Assembly (NCBI GenBank): GCA_028282545.1
Contig: JANQHT010000047.1
Coordinates: 1 to 36,342, forward strand
Reading direction: 5' to 3'
DNA length: 36,342 nt
From: Spirochaetales bacterium
Lineage (GTDB): Bacteria; Spirochaetota; Spirochaetia; DSM-27196; Alkalispirochaetaceae
Made by a program: the position numbers and the translations under genes. Of this stretch, positions 29,544 to 36,342 are shown piece by piece. Position 1 is the stretch's first letter; every line of letters begins with the position of its first letter. The notes beneath the pieces are model-generated. The model searched no databases and was not told where the DNA came from. It worked only from the letters and a program-made list of their open reading frames with translations.

Positions 29544-31055
29544 CTACCCCCCGATCATCTTCAAACCGATCGCAACCTTATCAAACCGGTCGCGATCGAA
29601 CTCACCCGCGATGCTCCCGCCGTGGAGGACGACGATGCGGTCGCTGAGGATCATGAGTTCGTCCAGATCCTCGCTGATCCACAGAACGGCGCCACCCTCT
29701 GTGCGCATTCGTACCAGGCGCTCGAAAATAAACTCAACCGTGGAGATGTCCAGGCCGGAGGTAGGATTATGCGTCACCAGAACGCGCGGATCGGAAACAA
29801 ACGCACGGCCGATGATCGATTTCTGCATATTGCCGCCGGAGAGGCGACGAATCGCGAGCGTCTCATCCGGCGTATCGACGTTGTACTCAGATATCACGCT
29901 CCGGGTCGCCTGGCGGACGGCGTTCCAACGGACGAAACCGCGGTGAGAGACAAACCGTGCCTCCCCGTGGTGCCCGAGAAGCGTGTTTTCGACGATCGAA
30001 CCGTCGTTCAAAACACCTTCGTGGACGCGGTCTTCCGGCGTAAACGCGACCCCCCAGGCAAATACGTCCAACGTCGAGAGTCCGTTGACAGAGGCGCCGT
30101 CAACGCGAATCTCTCCGGAGGTGATGTTCCGCGGATGAACGATGATCTCCGCCAGTTCCCGCTCGCCGTTGCCGGAAACGGCGGCAACGCCGACGATCTC
30201 ACCACCGTGAACGTGAAACGAAAGGTCGTGCAATCCCGGCGCACCGACGGTGTCGAGTTCAAGCAACGGTCGGGCGCTTCGCTTCGTTGGTTTTACGGTC
30301 ACGTTCGGAAGTGCACTGTCCGTTATGTCGATATCGCGTTCCAGAAACATCAGCTTGACGAGCCGCTCCTTGGTCATCTCCCCACGGCCAAGCGAACTCT
30401 GTACGCGCCCCTTCCGCATGACCGTTACCGAGTCGCACGCTTCCATCACTTCCCGCATCTTGTGCGTAATAAAGATCACAGTCACGCCGCGCGTCACGAG
30501 CCGTTTTAACGATTCCAGGAGCTGGACGAACTCACTCTCCACGAGGGACGTTGTCGGCTCGTCGAGTATCAAGAGCCGGGCGCCGCGATAGAGAGCCCTG
30601 ACAATTTCGATCTTCTGCTTGACACCGGCGGAGACGCCTTTGACCTTGGCATCCAGGGGAAACTCAAGGCCAAAATCGTCGGAGAGTTCGCGTATCCTGC
30701 GTTCCACCGCGGCGACGGGCAACGTGAACGAATCGCCCTCACCGCCCATCATGATGTTCTCGACCGCGTTAAACTCGGGTACGAGCGTTGATACTTGGTG
30801 AACCATCCCGATTCCGAGGTCAATTGAATCGCGGGGCGACGCGATGTGGACCGGTTCACCGTCAACCCGCACCTCCCCGCTATCGGGAGCGTAGAGCCCG
30901 TAGAGGACCTTCATCAACGTCGATTTCCCGGCGCCGTTTTCGCCCAAGAGCCCCCGGATCTCGCATCGTTGAACGGAAAAATCGACGCCGTCGAGCGCGC
31001 GAACCGTTCCGAACTGCTTGGAAACGGCGCGCAGCTCGACCAGCGGTCGTGTCAT
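29544..31055 (-). CDS. Nucleoside ABC transporter ATPase (NupO/YufO type, two domains)
   Basis: A 503-residue tandem ATPase. N-terminal domain: Walker A GENGAGKSTLMKV, signature VSAGVKQKIEIVRAL (a variant of LSVGxxQ), Walker B LLILDEPTTSL and switch FITHKMREV. C-terminal domain: degenerate Walker A AVSGNGERELAE, signature LSGGNMQKSIIGRAF, and a Walker B-like VLVTHNPTSGLDIST lacking the acidic pair, as is usual in this family. ATG at 31055, 8 bp after the binding-protein stop, with only a weak ribosome site, so coupling is likely. Confidence 0.92.
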   Translation of the reverse strand: MTRPLVELRAVSKQFGTVRALDGVDFSVQRCEIRGLLGENGAGKSTLMKVLYGLYAPDSGEVRVDGEPVHIASPRDSIDLGIGMVHQVSTLVPEFNAVENIMMGGEGDSFTLPVAAVERRIRELSDDFGLEFPLDAKVKGVSAGVKQKIEIVRALYRGARLLILDEPTTSLVESEFVQLLESLKRLVTRGVTVIFITHKMREVMEACDSVTVMRKGRVQSSLGRGEMTKERLVKLMFLERDIDITDSALPNVTVKPTKRSARPLLELDTVGAPGLHDLSFHVHGGEIVGVAAVSGNGERELAEIIVHPRNITSGEIRVDGASVNGLSTLDVFAWGVAFTPEDRVHEGVLNDGSIVENTLLGHHGEARFVSHRGFVRWNAVRQATRSVISEYNVDTPDETLAIRRLSGGNMQKSIIGRAFVSDPRVLVTHNPTSGLDISTVEFIFERLVRMRTEGGAVLWISEDLDELMILSDRIVVLHGGSIAGEFDRDRFDKVAIGLKMIGG

Positions 31056-31063
31056 TGACGCTA

Positions 31064-32077
31064 CTACCGCGGCAGAATCTCGGCGAGGTTCTTTTCAACG
31101 ACGATTTCGCCGCGTTCCACCTGTTCCGCGATCTCCCGCACTCGGGACGCGATATCGTCGGAGACGTTCCGAATGGGAAACTGCGTGTACCGTGGTTTGC
31201 CCTGACCGTACTCGAGCAATCGGTATCCACCCGGCTCGCCGGCCATAACCGCTGCCACCACATCCTGGATCGGCGTAGTGAAATCGAAGATATCCGAGGT
31301 CATGAAACTCTCCGACGCTTGATCGTACTTATCCGTGTAAGTGGTGGTGATGTAGACGGGGCGTCCCGCCTCCTTCACAGCCGTGTAGAGCCCGAAGTTG
31401 CCGGCATTGACCGCAGAGACAATCACGTCCGCACCCTGCGCAATGAGCCCCTCCGCCGCCTGCCGCGCCTTGACGGCGTCGTTAAAGTCGCCCACGAAGA
31501 CGTACTCCAGGGTTGCGTCGCTGCCGAGATCGTCAAGAGCCTGGTTGATCGCGTTGATCTCACCGCGCAGGAACGGGAGTTCGAGACCGCCCACGTAGCC
31601 GATGACGCCCGTTTCGGTCTTTAATGCCGACAGCGCGCCAAGAACGTAGAACCCCGTGTAGTAGTTTCGGTCCAGGTACCAGAAGTTGGGAAGCTTCTCG
31701 GCCGGCACAATATCGACCTCGATGACAAACGTGATGTCCGGGTACTCCGGGCCAACCGTCGTGGCGGCTCCATTGAACTGTGCACCGTGCACCCAGATGA
31801 TGTCGAACCCCGATTCGGCGTATTCACGGAGCGCCCGCTCCGCGTCGGGAACGGCGACCTTTTCGCTGTACGCGACGTCCATGGCAAAGGCATTTCCAGC
31901 TTCCTGCACAGCGATGTAGCCCAGCGTGTTGTAGTCCGCGTCCTGTATCGATCCCGGGAAAATTGCCGCCATGCGAACCGAGTCTTCCGCTTCCTGTTCT
32001 CCACCGGCAGACACCGCGGTCACTGCAATGAACCCGACAGCGACCAACGCTGTTATTGCCTTTATCAATCGCTCCAT
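31064..32077 (-). CDS. BMP-family substrate-binding protein (purine nucleoside type)
   Basis: A 337-residue exported binding protein of the BMP/PnrA family, whose members bind purine nucleosides (Treponema PnrA) in spirochaetes. The N-terminus IKAITALVAVGFIAVTAVSAGGEQEAED is a signal peptide, unlike PnrA without a lipobox cysteine. Seen: IFPGSIQDADYNTLGY, IIWVHGAQFNGAA, TGVIGYVGGLELPFLRGEINA, the GLIAQGADVIVSAVNAGNFGLYTAVKEA block and TPIQDVVAAVMAGE. A strong GGGAGGG precedes the ATG at 32077. First gene of the nucleoside importer operon and directly downstream of the chemoreceptor. Confidence 0.92.
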   Translation of the reverse strand: MERLIKAITALVAVGFIAVTAVSAGGEQEAEDSVRMAAIFPGSIQDADYNTLGYIAVQEAGNAFAMDVAYSEKVAVPDAERALREYAESGFDIIWVHGAQFNGAATTVGPEYPDITFVIEVDIVPAEKLPNFWYLDRNYYTGFYVLGALSALKTETGVIGYVGGLELPFLRGEINAINQALDDLGSDATLEYVFVGDFNDAVKARQAAEGLIAQGADVIVSAVNAGNFGLYTAVKEAGRPVYITTTYTDKYDQASESFMTSDIFDFTTPIQDVVAAVMAGEPGGYRLLEYGQGKPRYTQFPIRNVSDDIASRVREIAEQVERGEIVVEKNLAEILPR

Positions 32078-32110
32078 CTTTTCCCTCCCGATTATTTGTT
32101 GCGTGCAAGC

Positions 32111-32139
32111 ACAGTACCACGGGTAGCGTGGACGGGCAA
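32111..32139 (-). promoter_or_regulatory. Candidate promoter of the BMP importer operon with dyad in the spacer
   Basis: Minus-strand TTGCCC (32139-32134), 17 bp and TACTGT (32116-32111). The spacer holds a perfect dyad CCACG-N5-CGTGG (32117-32131). The start near 32104 gives a leader of about 27 nt with the strong ribosome site. Read-through from the chemoreceptor gene is also possible because no clear terminator lies between. Confidence 0.5.
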
Positions 32140-32167
32140 GGTTGTTTTGCCGGCCCGTTGGTCCCCG

Positions 32168-33793
32168 CTACGACGCGTAGCGGTTTATGATAGCGTCGAT
32201 CTCCCGACGAACGGCGGCGTCCCCCAGTGCGTCGTTCATCGCATCGCGAAGGTCCCTTCGCGCCTGGAGAAAGAGCATGACGACCTTGAGGATGACGCAG
32301 GTTGAGCTGGCCTCCTCGATCTGTCCCTGGAAAAACTTCCGCGAAATATGCTGCCCCACGAACCGCTCCGTTGCAACCGCGTCAACCTGCCCCCAGATCA
32401 GCTTGGCGATTCCCTGGATGTCGTTTTCGACGGTGACGAGCACGGGTGAGATACCACCCATACACTCCTCCACGTAGCTGCCCTGCTGGTAGGCGACGCG
32501 CTTCCCGTCGAACGCCTCCAGGGGTTGAGTACCAGTGGTCTCCCGGGCGGATCGCTCCACGAAAAAGACCGGTTCAAAGGTCGCGTAGGCGCCCGTCGCG
32601 ACCACCGGTTTGCCCTCGAAAAAGGCGTTGGGCCATCCTACGTTGAGCAGAAGGTCGATCTTCCCCTCAAAGAACCTGTTGGCCACGTCCTCGAACTGGC
32701 CGGGATGGTAGACGAGGTTCATGCTCATCTTCTCCGCGATCATGTTGAGGATGTCTACACTGATTCCCACTGATCGTCCGTTTTCCACGTAACACCATGG
32801 CGGATATGCAAGGTCGTGCCCGACGTAGATCACCCGCGATTGACGTTTGAGCAGGCCCAGGTCGGAAAAGGCGGAGGTGAAGTCGCGCACTGCGGCCCGA
32901 TTTTCCGAATCGCCCGCGGCCAGGGAATCGACGACTCCCTCTTCGTACCTGAGGTTGTGGATGACGTGTGTTCCACTCGCCTGGACGCGATGAAACGCAC
33001 CGCTCAGTGTCCCGACCTGTTCGGTTATCTGATCGACGTTGACCTTCTGATCCCGCACGTCCCCGGCGATCTCACGTACGCTGGAGTCGGTCTCGGTCAG
33101 GGCCGAGTTGGACTCGTCCAGGTCTTCCACCGTGGTTTCGATCTGAGAGTTGATCGTATTCTTGATCTGTTCGTACTCCGACAACGTCTCCAGCGTGGAT
33201 GCCATGCGCTTGTGCAGGTCGGACAGAAGCCCGCTGATCTCTTCCGTACGTTTCTGACTCTCGTCGGCGAGTTTCTTTACCTCGTTGGCGACAACCTTGA
33301 AACCGCGGCCGTGCTCACCCGCCCGGGCCGCCTCGATAGCCGCGTTCAACGCCAGGAGGTTGGTGAGGCTCGAAATGTTCTCGATCGCATCAACGGTGGC
33401 CCCGATCTTTCCGGTGGCGTCATCCATCTGTTGCAGGGTGTTGCGAAACGCCAGGAACCGGCGTTCCATCTCGTTGATCCCCGAGGTGAACTCGTCCATG
33501 CTCTTCCGCATTCGGGAGAAACGTTCAAGACTCGTGCTAAGTCGGGTGACCGACTCGTCCGCCGCGGCGACAACGCGGGCCGACGTTTCCTGGAAACGAT
33601 GCACCTCTTCGTCAACGATCGAAAGCGCCTTCTGGTTTTCATCGTTGGAGAGAACCATTTCCCGGACAAACGCAGAGTTGAGCTTGGATACCGCGATGAG
33701 ATCCCACAAGCGGCTCGATGTGGTATCCATGAGATCTCGGATTCGCTCGCTGTGGTGCTGAACTACCTTTTCGATTCGTCGTTCTTCTGCCAC
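32168..33793 (-). CDS. Membrane-free chemoreceptor with C-terminal solute-binding domain
   Basis: A 541-residue protein with no signal peptide and no hydrophobic segment long enough to span a membrane. The N-terminal 70 residues are helical. Residues about 75-285 form a methyl-accepting chemotaxis signalling coiled coil whose hairpin tip [25 protein letters not shown] and [21 protein letters not shown] are canonical for CheA/CheW contact. From about residue 320, [36 protein letters not shown] begins a bacterial extracellular solute-binding protein family 3 domain that runs to the C-terminus. The usual ligand-carboxylate Arg motif is replaced around [18 protein letters not shown] at 33793 is chosen over TTG 33805 because TTTGGAGG lies just upstream and the -10 box places the transcript start near 33805. 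Confidence 0.85.
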   Translation of the reverse strand: MAEERRIEKVVQHHSERIRDLMDTTSSRLWDLIAVSKLNSAFVREMVLSNDENQKALSIVDEEVHRFQETSARVVAAADESVTRLSTSLERFSRMRKSMDEFTSGINEMERRFLAFRNTLQQMDDATGKIGATVDAIENISSLTNLLALNAAIEAARAGEHGRGFKVVANEVKKLADESQKRTEEISGLLSDLHKRMASTLETLSEYEQIKNTINSQIETTVEDLDESNSALTETDSSVREIAGDVRDQKVNVDQITEQVGTLSGAFHRVQASGTHVIHNLRYEEGVVDSLAAGDSENRAAVRDFTSAFSDLGLLKRQSRVIYVGHDLAYPPWCYVENGRSVGISVDILNMIAEKMSMNLVYHPGQFEDVANRFFEGKIDLLLNVGWPNAFFEGKPVVATGAYATFEPVFFVERSARETTGTQPLEAFDGKRVAYQQGSYVEECMGGISPVLVTVENDIQGIAKLIWGQVDAVATERFVGQHISRKFFQGQIEEASSTCVILKVVMLFLQARRDLRDAMNDALGDAAVRREIDAIINRYAS

Positions 33794-33811
33794 TGATGCC
33801 TCCAAAGCGCC

Positions 33812-33817
33812 ATTGTA
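33812..33817 (-). promoter_or_regulatory. Candidate -10 box of the chemoreceptor gene
   Basis: TACAAT on the minus strand, with predicted start near 33805 and a 12-nt leader containing TTTGGAGG. No good -35 is visible and no FliA-type flagellar promoter (TAAA-N15-GCCGATAA) was found. Confidence 0.45.
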
Positions 33818-33834
33818 CTACACATCCCCAGCCG

Positions 33835-33863
33835 GCCGGTTGCGACGCGTGGCGACAACCGGC
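33835..33863. promoter_or_regulatory. Inverted repeat between divergent chemoreceptor and NTPase genes
   Basis: GCCGGTTG-N13-CAACCGGC is a perfect 8-bp-arm dyad. It is flanked by outer GCCGGC copies at 33831 and 33870. It lies upstream of the chemoreceptor -10 and overlaps the likely NTPase promoter, so one regulator could act on both genes. Confidence 0.45.
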
Positions 33864-33869
33864 GATACT
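33840..33869 (+). promoter_or_regulatory. Candidate NTPase promoter
   Basis: TTGCGA (33840-33845), 18 bp and GATACT (33864-33869) stand just before the ATG at 33878, where no Shine-Dalgarno is seen. The predicted start point falls within 1-2 nt of the ATG, again suggesting a leaderless message. Confidence 0.35.
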
Positions 33870-33877
33870 GCCGGCCA

Positions 33878-34453
33878 ATGACGCTTATCGTCACCGGACC
33901 ACGAAGATCGGGAAAAACCACGGCGCTCCGTTCGCTCGCCGAAGATACACCGAAACCGGGCGTTGTAGGTATCCTGTCGACCCAGGAACCACACCGGGTC
34001 GGGCGCTCCGCGATTATCGCCCGGGACATCGCCTCCGACGAATCGTGGCTCCTGGCAGACCTCCTGCCCTCAGGCGGGAACGATGCCGCTCATCTGTTGG
34101 AGATCGGTCCGTACCGGTTTGACGCCGCCGGTTTCGCCCGCGCCAACACAATCATCGCCGGGGGCGCCGCCGATGCAAAGAGAACGGTAATCGTCGACGA
34201 GGTGGGCCCCCTGGAACTCGATCGCCGAACCGGATTCTGGCCCGCCCTATTGGCCCTGCTGCGGTCGAGCGCACCGGTTATCGCCACTGTGCGGCCTTCG
34301 CTGATCTCACGGTTTGTCGAGCTGTGCTCGGACTACGGCCGGAGTGTACCCAGGGTCGTGGCGATCGACTCCACACCTTTAGAGGAAAGAACGGGCACCC
34401 TTCTGGGTGCCCTGCGGGAACTGGATGCCCTCCGTGAGGAAAACGGCCCCTAA
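33878..34453 (+). CDS. THEP1-like nucleoside-triphosphatase (P-loop NTPase)
   Basis: A 191-residue cytoplasmic P-loop protein. Seen: Walker A GPRRSGKTTALRSLAED at the N-terminus, the Walker B TVIVDEVGPLELD in the middle (typical of the NTPase_1/THEP1 family), and IATVRPSLISRF following, as in homologues. It converges on the xanthine dehydrogenase gene with a 4-bp overlap of stop codons. Related small NTPases occur in molybdenum-enzyme gene clusters, so a role in cofactor or enzyme maturation is possible, but biochemistry of the family shows only general NTP hydrolysis. ATG at 33878; no upstream ribosome site. Confidence 0.8.
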   Translation: MTLIVTGPRRSGKTTALRSLAEDTPKPGVVGILSTQEPHRVGRSAIIARDIASDESWLLADLLPSGGNDAAHLLEIGPYRFDAAGFARANTIIAGGAADAKRTVIVDEVGPLELDRRTGFWPALLALLRSSAPVIATVRPSLISRFVELCSDYGRSVPRVVAIDSTPLEERTGTLLGALRELDALREENGP

Positions 34454-36246
34454 TCACACTCCGTGTTCCGAATCTCCGGAACCGACCGGCAGCTGCCGGC
34501 GGGGCTTTTCGTGATCCAGTGGTCGATAGGTTCGAGATTCTGCGAGGCGCGCCACACGTCCTCGGCGCGGATCGGCATGTGCGTCAACTCCGCCCCGGTG
34601 GCCTGCTGGATCGCGTTTCCGAGCGCCGCCGCCACGGAGATCATGGAGTGCTCCGCGATTCCTCGCGCACCGTAGGGTCCGTCGAGCTGCGGCGTTTCCA
34701 CCACGCCCACCCCCACTTCGAGCGGTACGTCCTCGGCGGTGGGGATCTTGTTGTCGGTAAAGGATGGGTTCAGGAGCCGCCCCTTTTCGTCGTAGATGTA
34801 TCCCTCGATGATCCCGGTTCCCAGCCCCTGGATCATTCCGCCAATCGACTGGCCGCGAACGGCGTCGGTATTGATCGCCTTTCCGGCGTCGAAGACGGAG
34901 TAGACTTTGAGGATGGTGTATTCGCCCGTCTTCTCGTCGATCTCGACGACCATTCCGTGGGCTCCGTACGTCCAATCCAGAGCCGGTAGACCGGCGCCGG
35001 TCTCCTTGTTGAGGTGGCTGAGCCCCTGGGCGATGTACCGCCCCACTCCCACCAACTGACCGCCGATCGAATTGCCGTTGGCGTAGCAGTAGCCGATCGC
35101 CATCTCTTTGAAGGTGACGGCGCTTTCCCGGTGGTGCTTCACAAAGACCTTCTCGCCGTCGTGGTCGAGATCGACCGGGTTGGCCCGGAGCACCTGGGCG
35201 GCCATATCGTAGGCCGTCCTGAGGTAGTCGTCCGCCGCTAGGATCGCGGCGTTTCCGGAGAGGATCAGGCCCTTGGACGCCACCGTCTGCCAGTCGTAGG
35301 GATCGCGATCCGTGTCGCATTCAAAGGCTACCTTGACCATCTCGATGGGGCACCGCAGGCGCTCCGCGATCATCTGGGCAACGGCCGTGTACGTTCCCTG
35401 TCCGTAGTCTACCAGTGAAAGGTTGGCGGTGACGGAGCCATCCTCGTTGGCTTTGAGGATAACGGTTGTCGCGGTGAACGGCGGCATCGCCGGCGCCTTG
35501 TGAAGCGCCGCAACGGCCTTGCCGATCTTCCGCCCCGTCCGCTTCCGTCGCGCTTCCTCGTCCGCGGTGAGCGTCCCGTACTTGATCGCTTCCGCGGCAG
35601 CCTCGATGACGCGGGTCGGGTTCCCATGGTTCTCCGTGATCTTCTCACCGGTCAGCGTCGTGGCGCCGGGTTTCAGGGTATTGCGCGTCCGGAACGTAAC
35701 CGGGTCCATGCCGATCGCCGCGGCCACCAGCTCCATGTGCCGTTCAAGCCCCCAGAAGAACTCCACGTGGCCGAACCCGCGATAGGCGGTTCCATAGGGC
35801 TTGTTGGTGTAGATCGTATAGGCGTCGACCCAGGCGTTGGGAATTTCATAGGGCCCCCCCGCGGAGTATCCGGAGGCGCGGGTCACGTTGACAGCGTAGT
35901 CGGCGTAGGCGCCGGAGTCCCAGTACATGGTCATCTTCTGGGCGATGATCTTCCCTTCAGCGGAAACGCCGGTCTTGATCGTATAGGTCAACTGGCTGCG
36001 ACAGGGAAGCAGGCTGAATTCCTCCTCCCGGGAGGCCATGAACTTCACCGGTCGCCCCCCGGCGGCGCGGGAAAGCACCGCCACCAGCGGTTCGATCCCA
36101 ATGCCCGCCTTGCCGCCGAAGCCGCCCCCCACGTAGGGAACGATGACCTGGACGTTCGCATGGGGCAGTCCAAAGGCGATGCAGAAGTTTGCGGAGCTCT
36201 TAAAAGGATTTTGAATAGGTTTAAAACGTTTTCCATCCGTGGCGGC
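34450..36246 (-). CDS. Xanthine dehydrogenase molybdopterin-binding subunit, 5' end missing
   Basis: The open frame covers about 598 codons of the large subunit of a xanthine dehydrogenase/aldehyde oxidoreductase, which hydroxylates purines or aldehydes at a molybdenum centre. Seen: VPYVGGGFGGKAGI, a molybdopterin contact, YGTAYRGFGHVEFFWGLERHMEL, VDYGQGTYTAVAQMIAE, IGGMIQGLGTGIIEGY and GPYGARGIAEHSM with the likely catalytic Glu. Codons upstream of GTG 36132 (IAFGLPHANVQVIV) clearly belong to the gene. Homology fades near 36200 and in-frame stops occur at 36247-36252, so about the first 200 residues are absent. The frame is intact otherwise. No iron-sulfur or FAD subunit is in the window. 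Confidence 0.85.
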   Translation of the reverse strand, partial: AATDGKRFKPIQNPFKSSANFCIAFGLPHANVQVIVPYVGGGFGGKAGIGIEPLVAVLSRAAGGRPVKFMASREEEFSLLPCRSQLTYTIKTGVSAEGKIIAQKMTMYWDSGAYADYAVNVTRASGYSAGGPYEIPNAWVDAYTIYTNKPYGTAYRGFGHVEFFWGLERHMELVAAAIGMDPVTFRTRNTLKPGATTLTGEKITENHGNPTRVIEAAAEAIKYGTLTADEEARRKRTGRKIGKAVAALHKAPAMPPFTATTVILKANEDGSVTANLSLVDYGQGTYTAVAQMIAERLRCPIEMVKVAFECDTDRDPYDWQTVASKGLILSGNAAILAADDYLRTAYDMAAQVLRANPVDLDHDGEKVFVKHHRESAVTFKEMAIGYCYANGNSIGGQLVGVGRYIAQGLSHLNKETGAGLPALDWTYGAHGMVVEIDEKTGEYTILKVYSVFDAGKAINTDAVRGQSIGGMIQGLGTGIIEGYIYDEKGRLLNPSFTDNKIPTAEDVPLEVGVGVVETPQLDGPYGARGIAEHSMISVAAALGNAIQQATGAELTHMPIRAEDVWRASQNLEPIDHWITKSPAGSCRSVPEIRNTECD

Positions 36247-36342
36247 TTATTATAAGGGTCATCCAAAGGCATATTTGCATCTGTGTAACAGTAAATTTCG
36301 ACCTGGTGAGTAGGATAAAAATGTTGCAAGTAAGTTTTCTGT
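36200..36342. other. AT-rich segment unlike the rest of the window
   Basis: The last about 140 bases have clearly lower GC (roughly 40%) than the flanking gene. The xanthine dehydrogenase frame is interrupted here by three stop codons. A different minus-strand frame stays open from the window edge (with YPTHQVEIYCYTDANMPLDD) and enters the dehydrogenase gene out of frame. I do not recognise it. This is either a join between unrelated sequences (assembly or amplification chimera) or the edge of a real insertion. Confidence 0.6.

Noticed and set aside
27775..29946. Plus-strand open frame of 723 codons opposite the nucleoside permeases
   Set aside because: It is antisense to two well-supported permease genes and the end of the ATPase gene, is extremely rich in charged residues and histidine, and resembles no family. 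It arises from the GC-rich codon bias of the minus-strand genes.
1..36342. CRISPR arrays, tRNA or rRNA genes, insertion sequences, integrases
   Set aside because: No regularly spaced repeats, cloverleaf sequences, ribosomal RNA motifs, transposase domains or target-site duplications were seen on reading both strands.

Overview
This is a gene-dense stretch of roughly 60% GC bacterial DNA, most likely from a free-living spirochaete (Spirochaetales). The best clue is the mature N-terminus of three exported binding proteins, which run ...ASGAAE, ...AAGQEEE and ...SAGGEQEAE. This acidic, cysteine-free style is common in Spirochaeta and Sphaerochaeta relatives. The assignment is inference, because no rRNA or other phylogenetic marker lies in the window.

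Layout. The left edge cuts an alanine racemase gene that diverges from a nucleoside hydrolase. Next come a FetB-like permease and a branched-chain-amino-acid-type binding protein with a strong terminator. From 3.5 to 13.1 kb there is an unusual set: a P1/DmpA-type hydrolase, panB-fhs, a single-domain response regulator, and one minus-strand operon livG-livF-livH-livM-panE-M20 hydrolase. Three of its five junctions are stop/start overlaps and the other two are gaps of 1 and 8 bp. A YtrA-type GntR/ABC exporter operon follows (13.3-15.1 kb). After it come a phosphatase gene remnant, an operon of MTA/SAH-deaminase-like amidohydrolase, lipoprotein and exported nitrilase, and a small heat-shock protein behind a long leader.

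From 19.0 to 27.5 kb is a divergent carbohydrate locus. An LsrB/RbsB-type ABC importer with two permeases and a DeoR regulator are on the minus strand. On the plus strand is an operon of YjbQ, a degenerate HAD-like protein and an FGGY kinase. From 27.6 to 32.1 kb is a BMP-type nucleoside importer. Directly upstream is a membrane-free chemoreceptor carrying a C-terminal solute-binding domain. The right end holds a THEP1-like NTPase convergent with a xanthine-dehydrogenase large subunit, whose 5' end is lost at a sudden drop in GC near 36.2 kb.

How the parts fit. Two themes recur. One is purine and nucleoside salvage: nucleoside hydrolase, BMP importer, MTA/SAH deaminase-like enzyme and xanthine dehydrogenase. 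The other is pantothenate precursors: PanB, PanE, folate one-carbon supply by Fhs, and two hydrolases from families able to release beta-alanine or cut pantetheine, bundled with a Liv-type importer. The second grouping is the best candidate for an undescribed functional system. The membrane-free chemoreceptor with an intracellular binding-protein domain is the most unusual single protein. Several promoters carry perfect dyads between or around the -35 and -10 boxes, so local transcription factors probably control these operons. No tRNA, rRNA, CRISPR array, transposase or integrase was seen.
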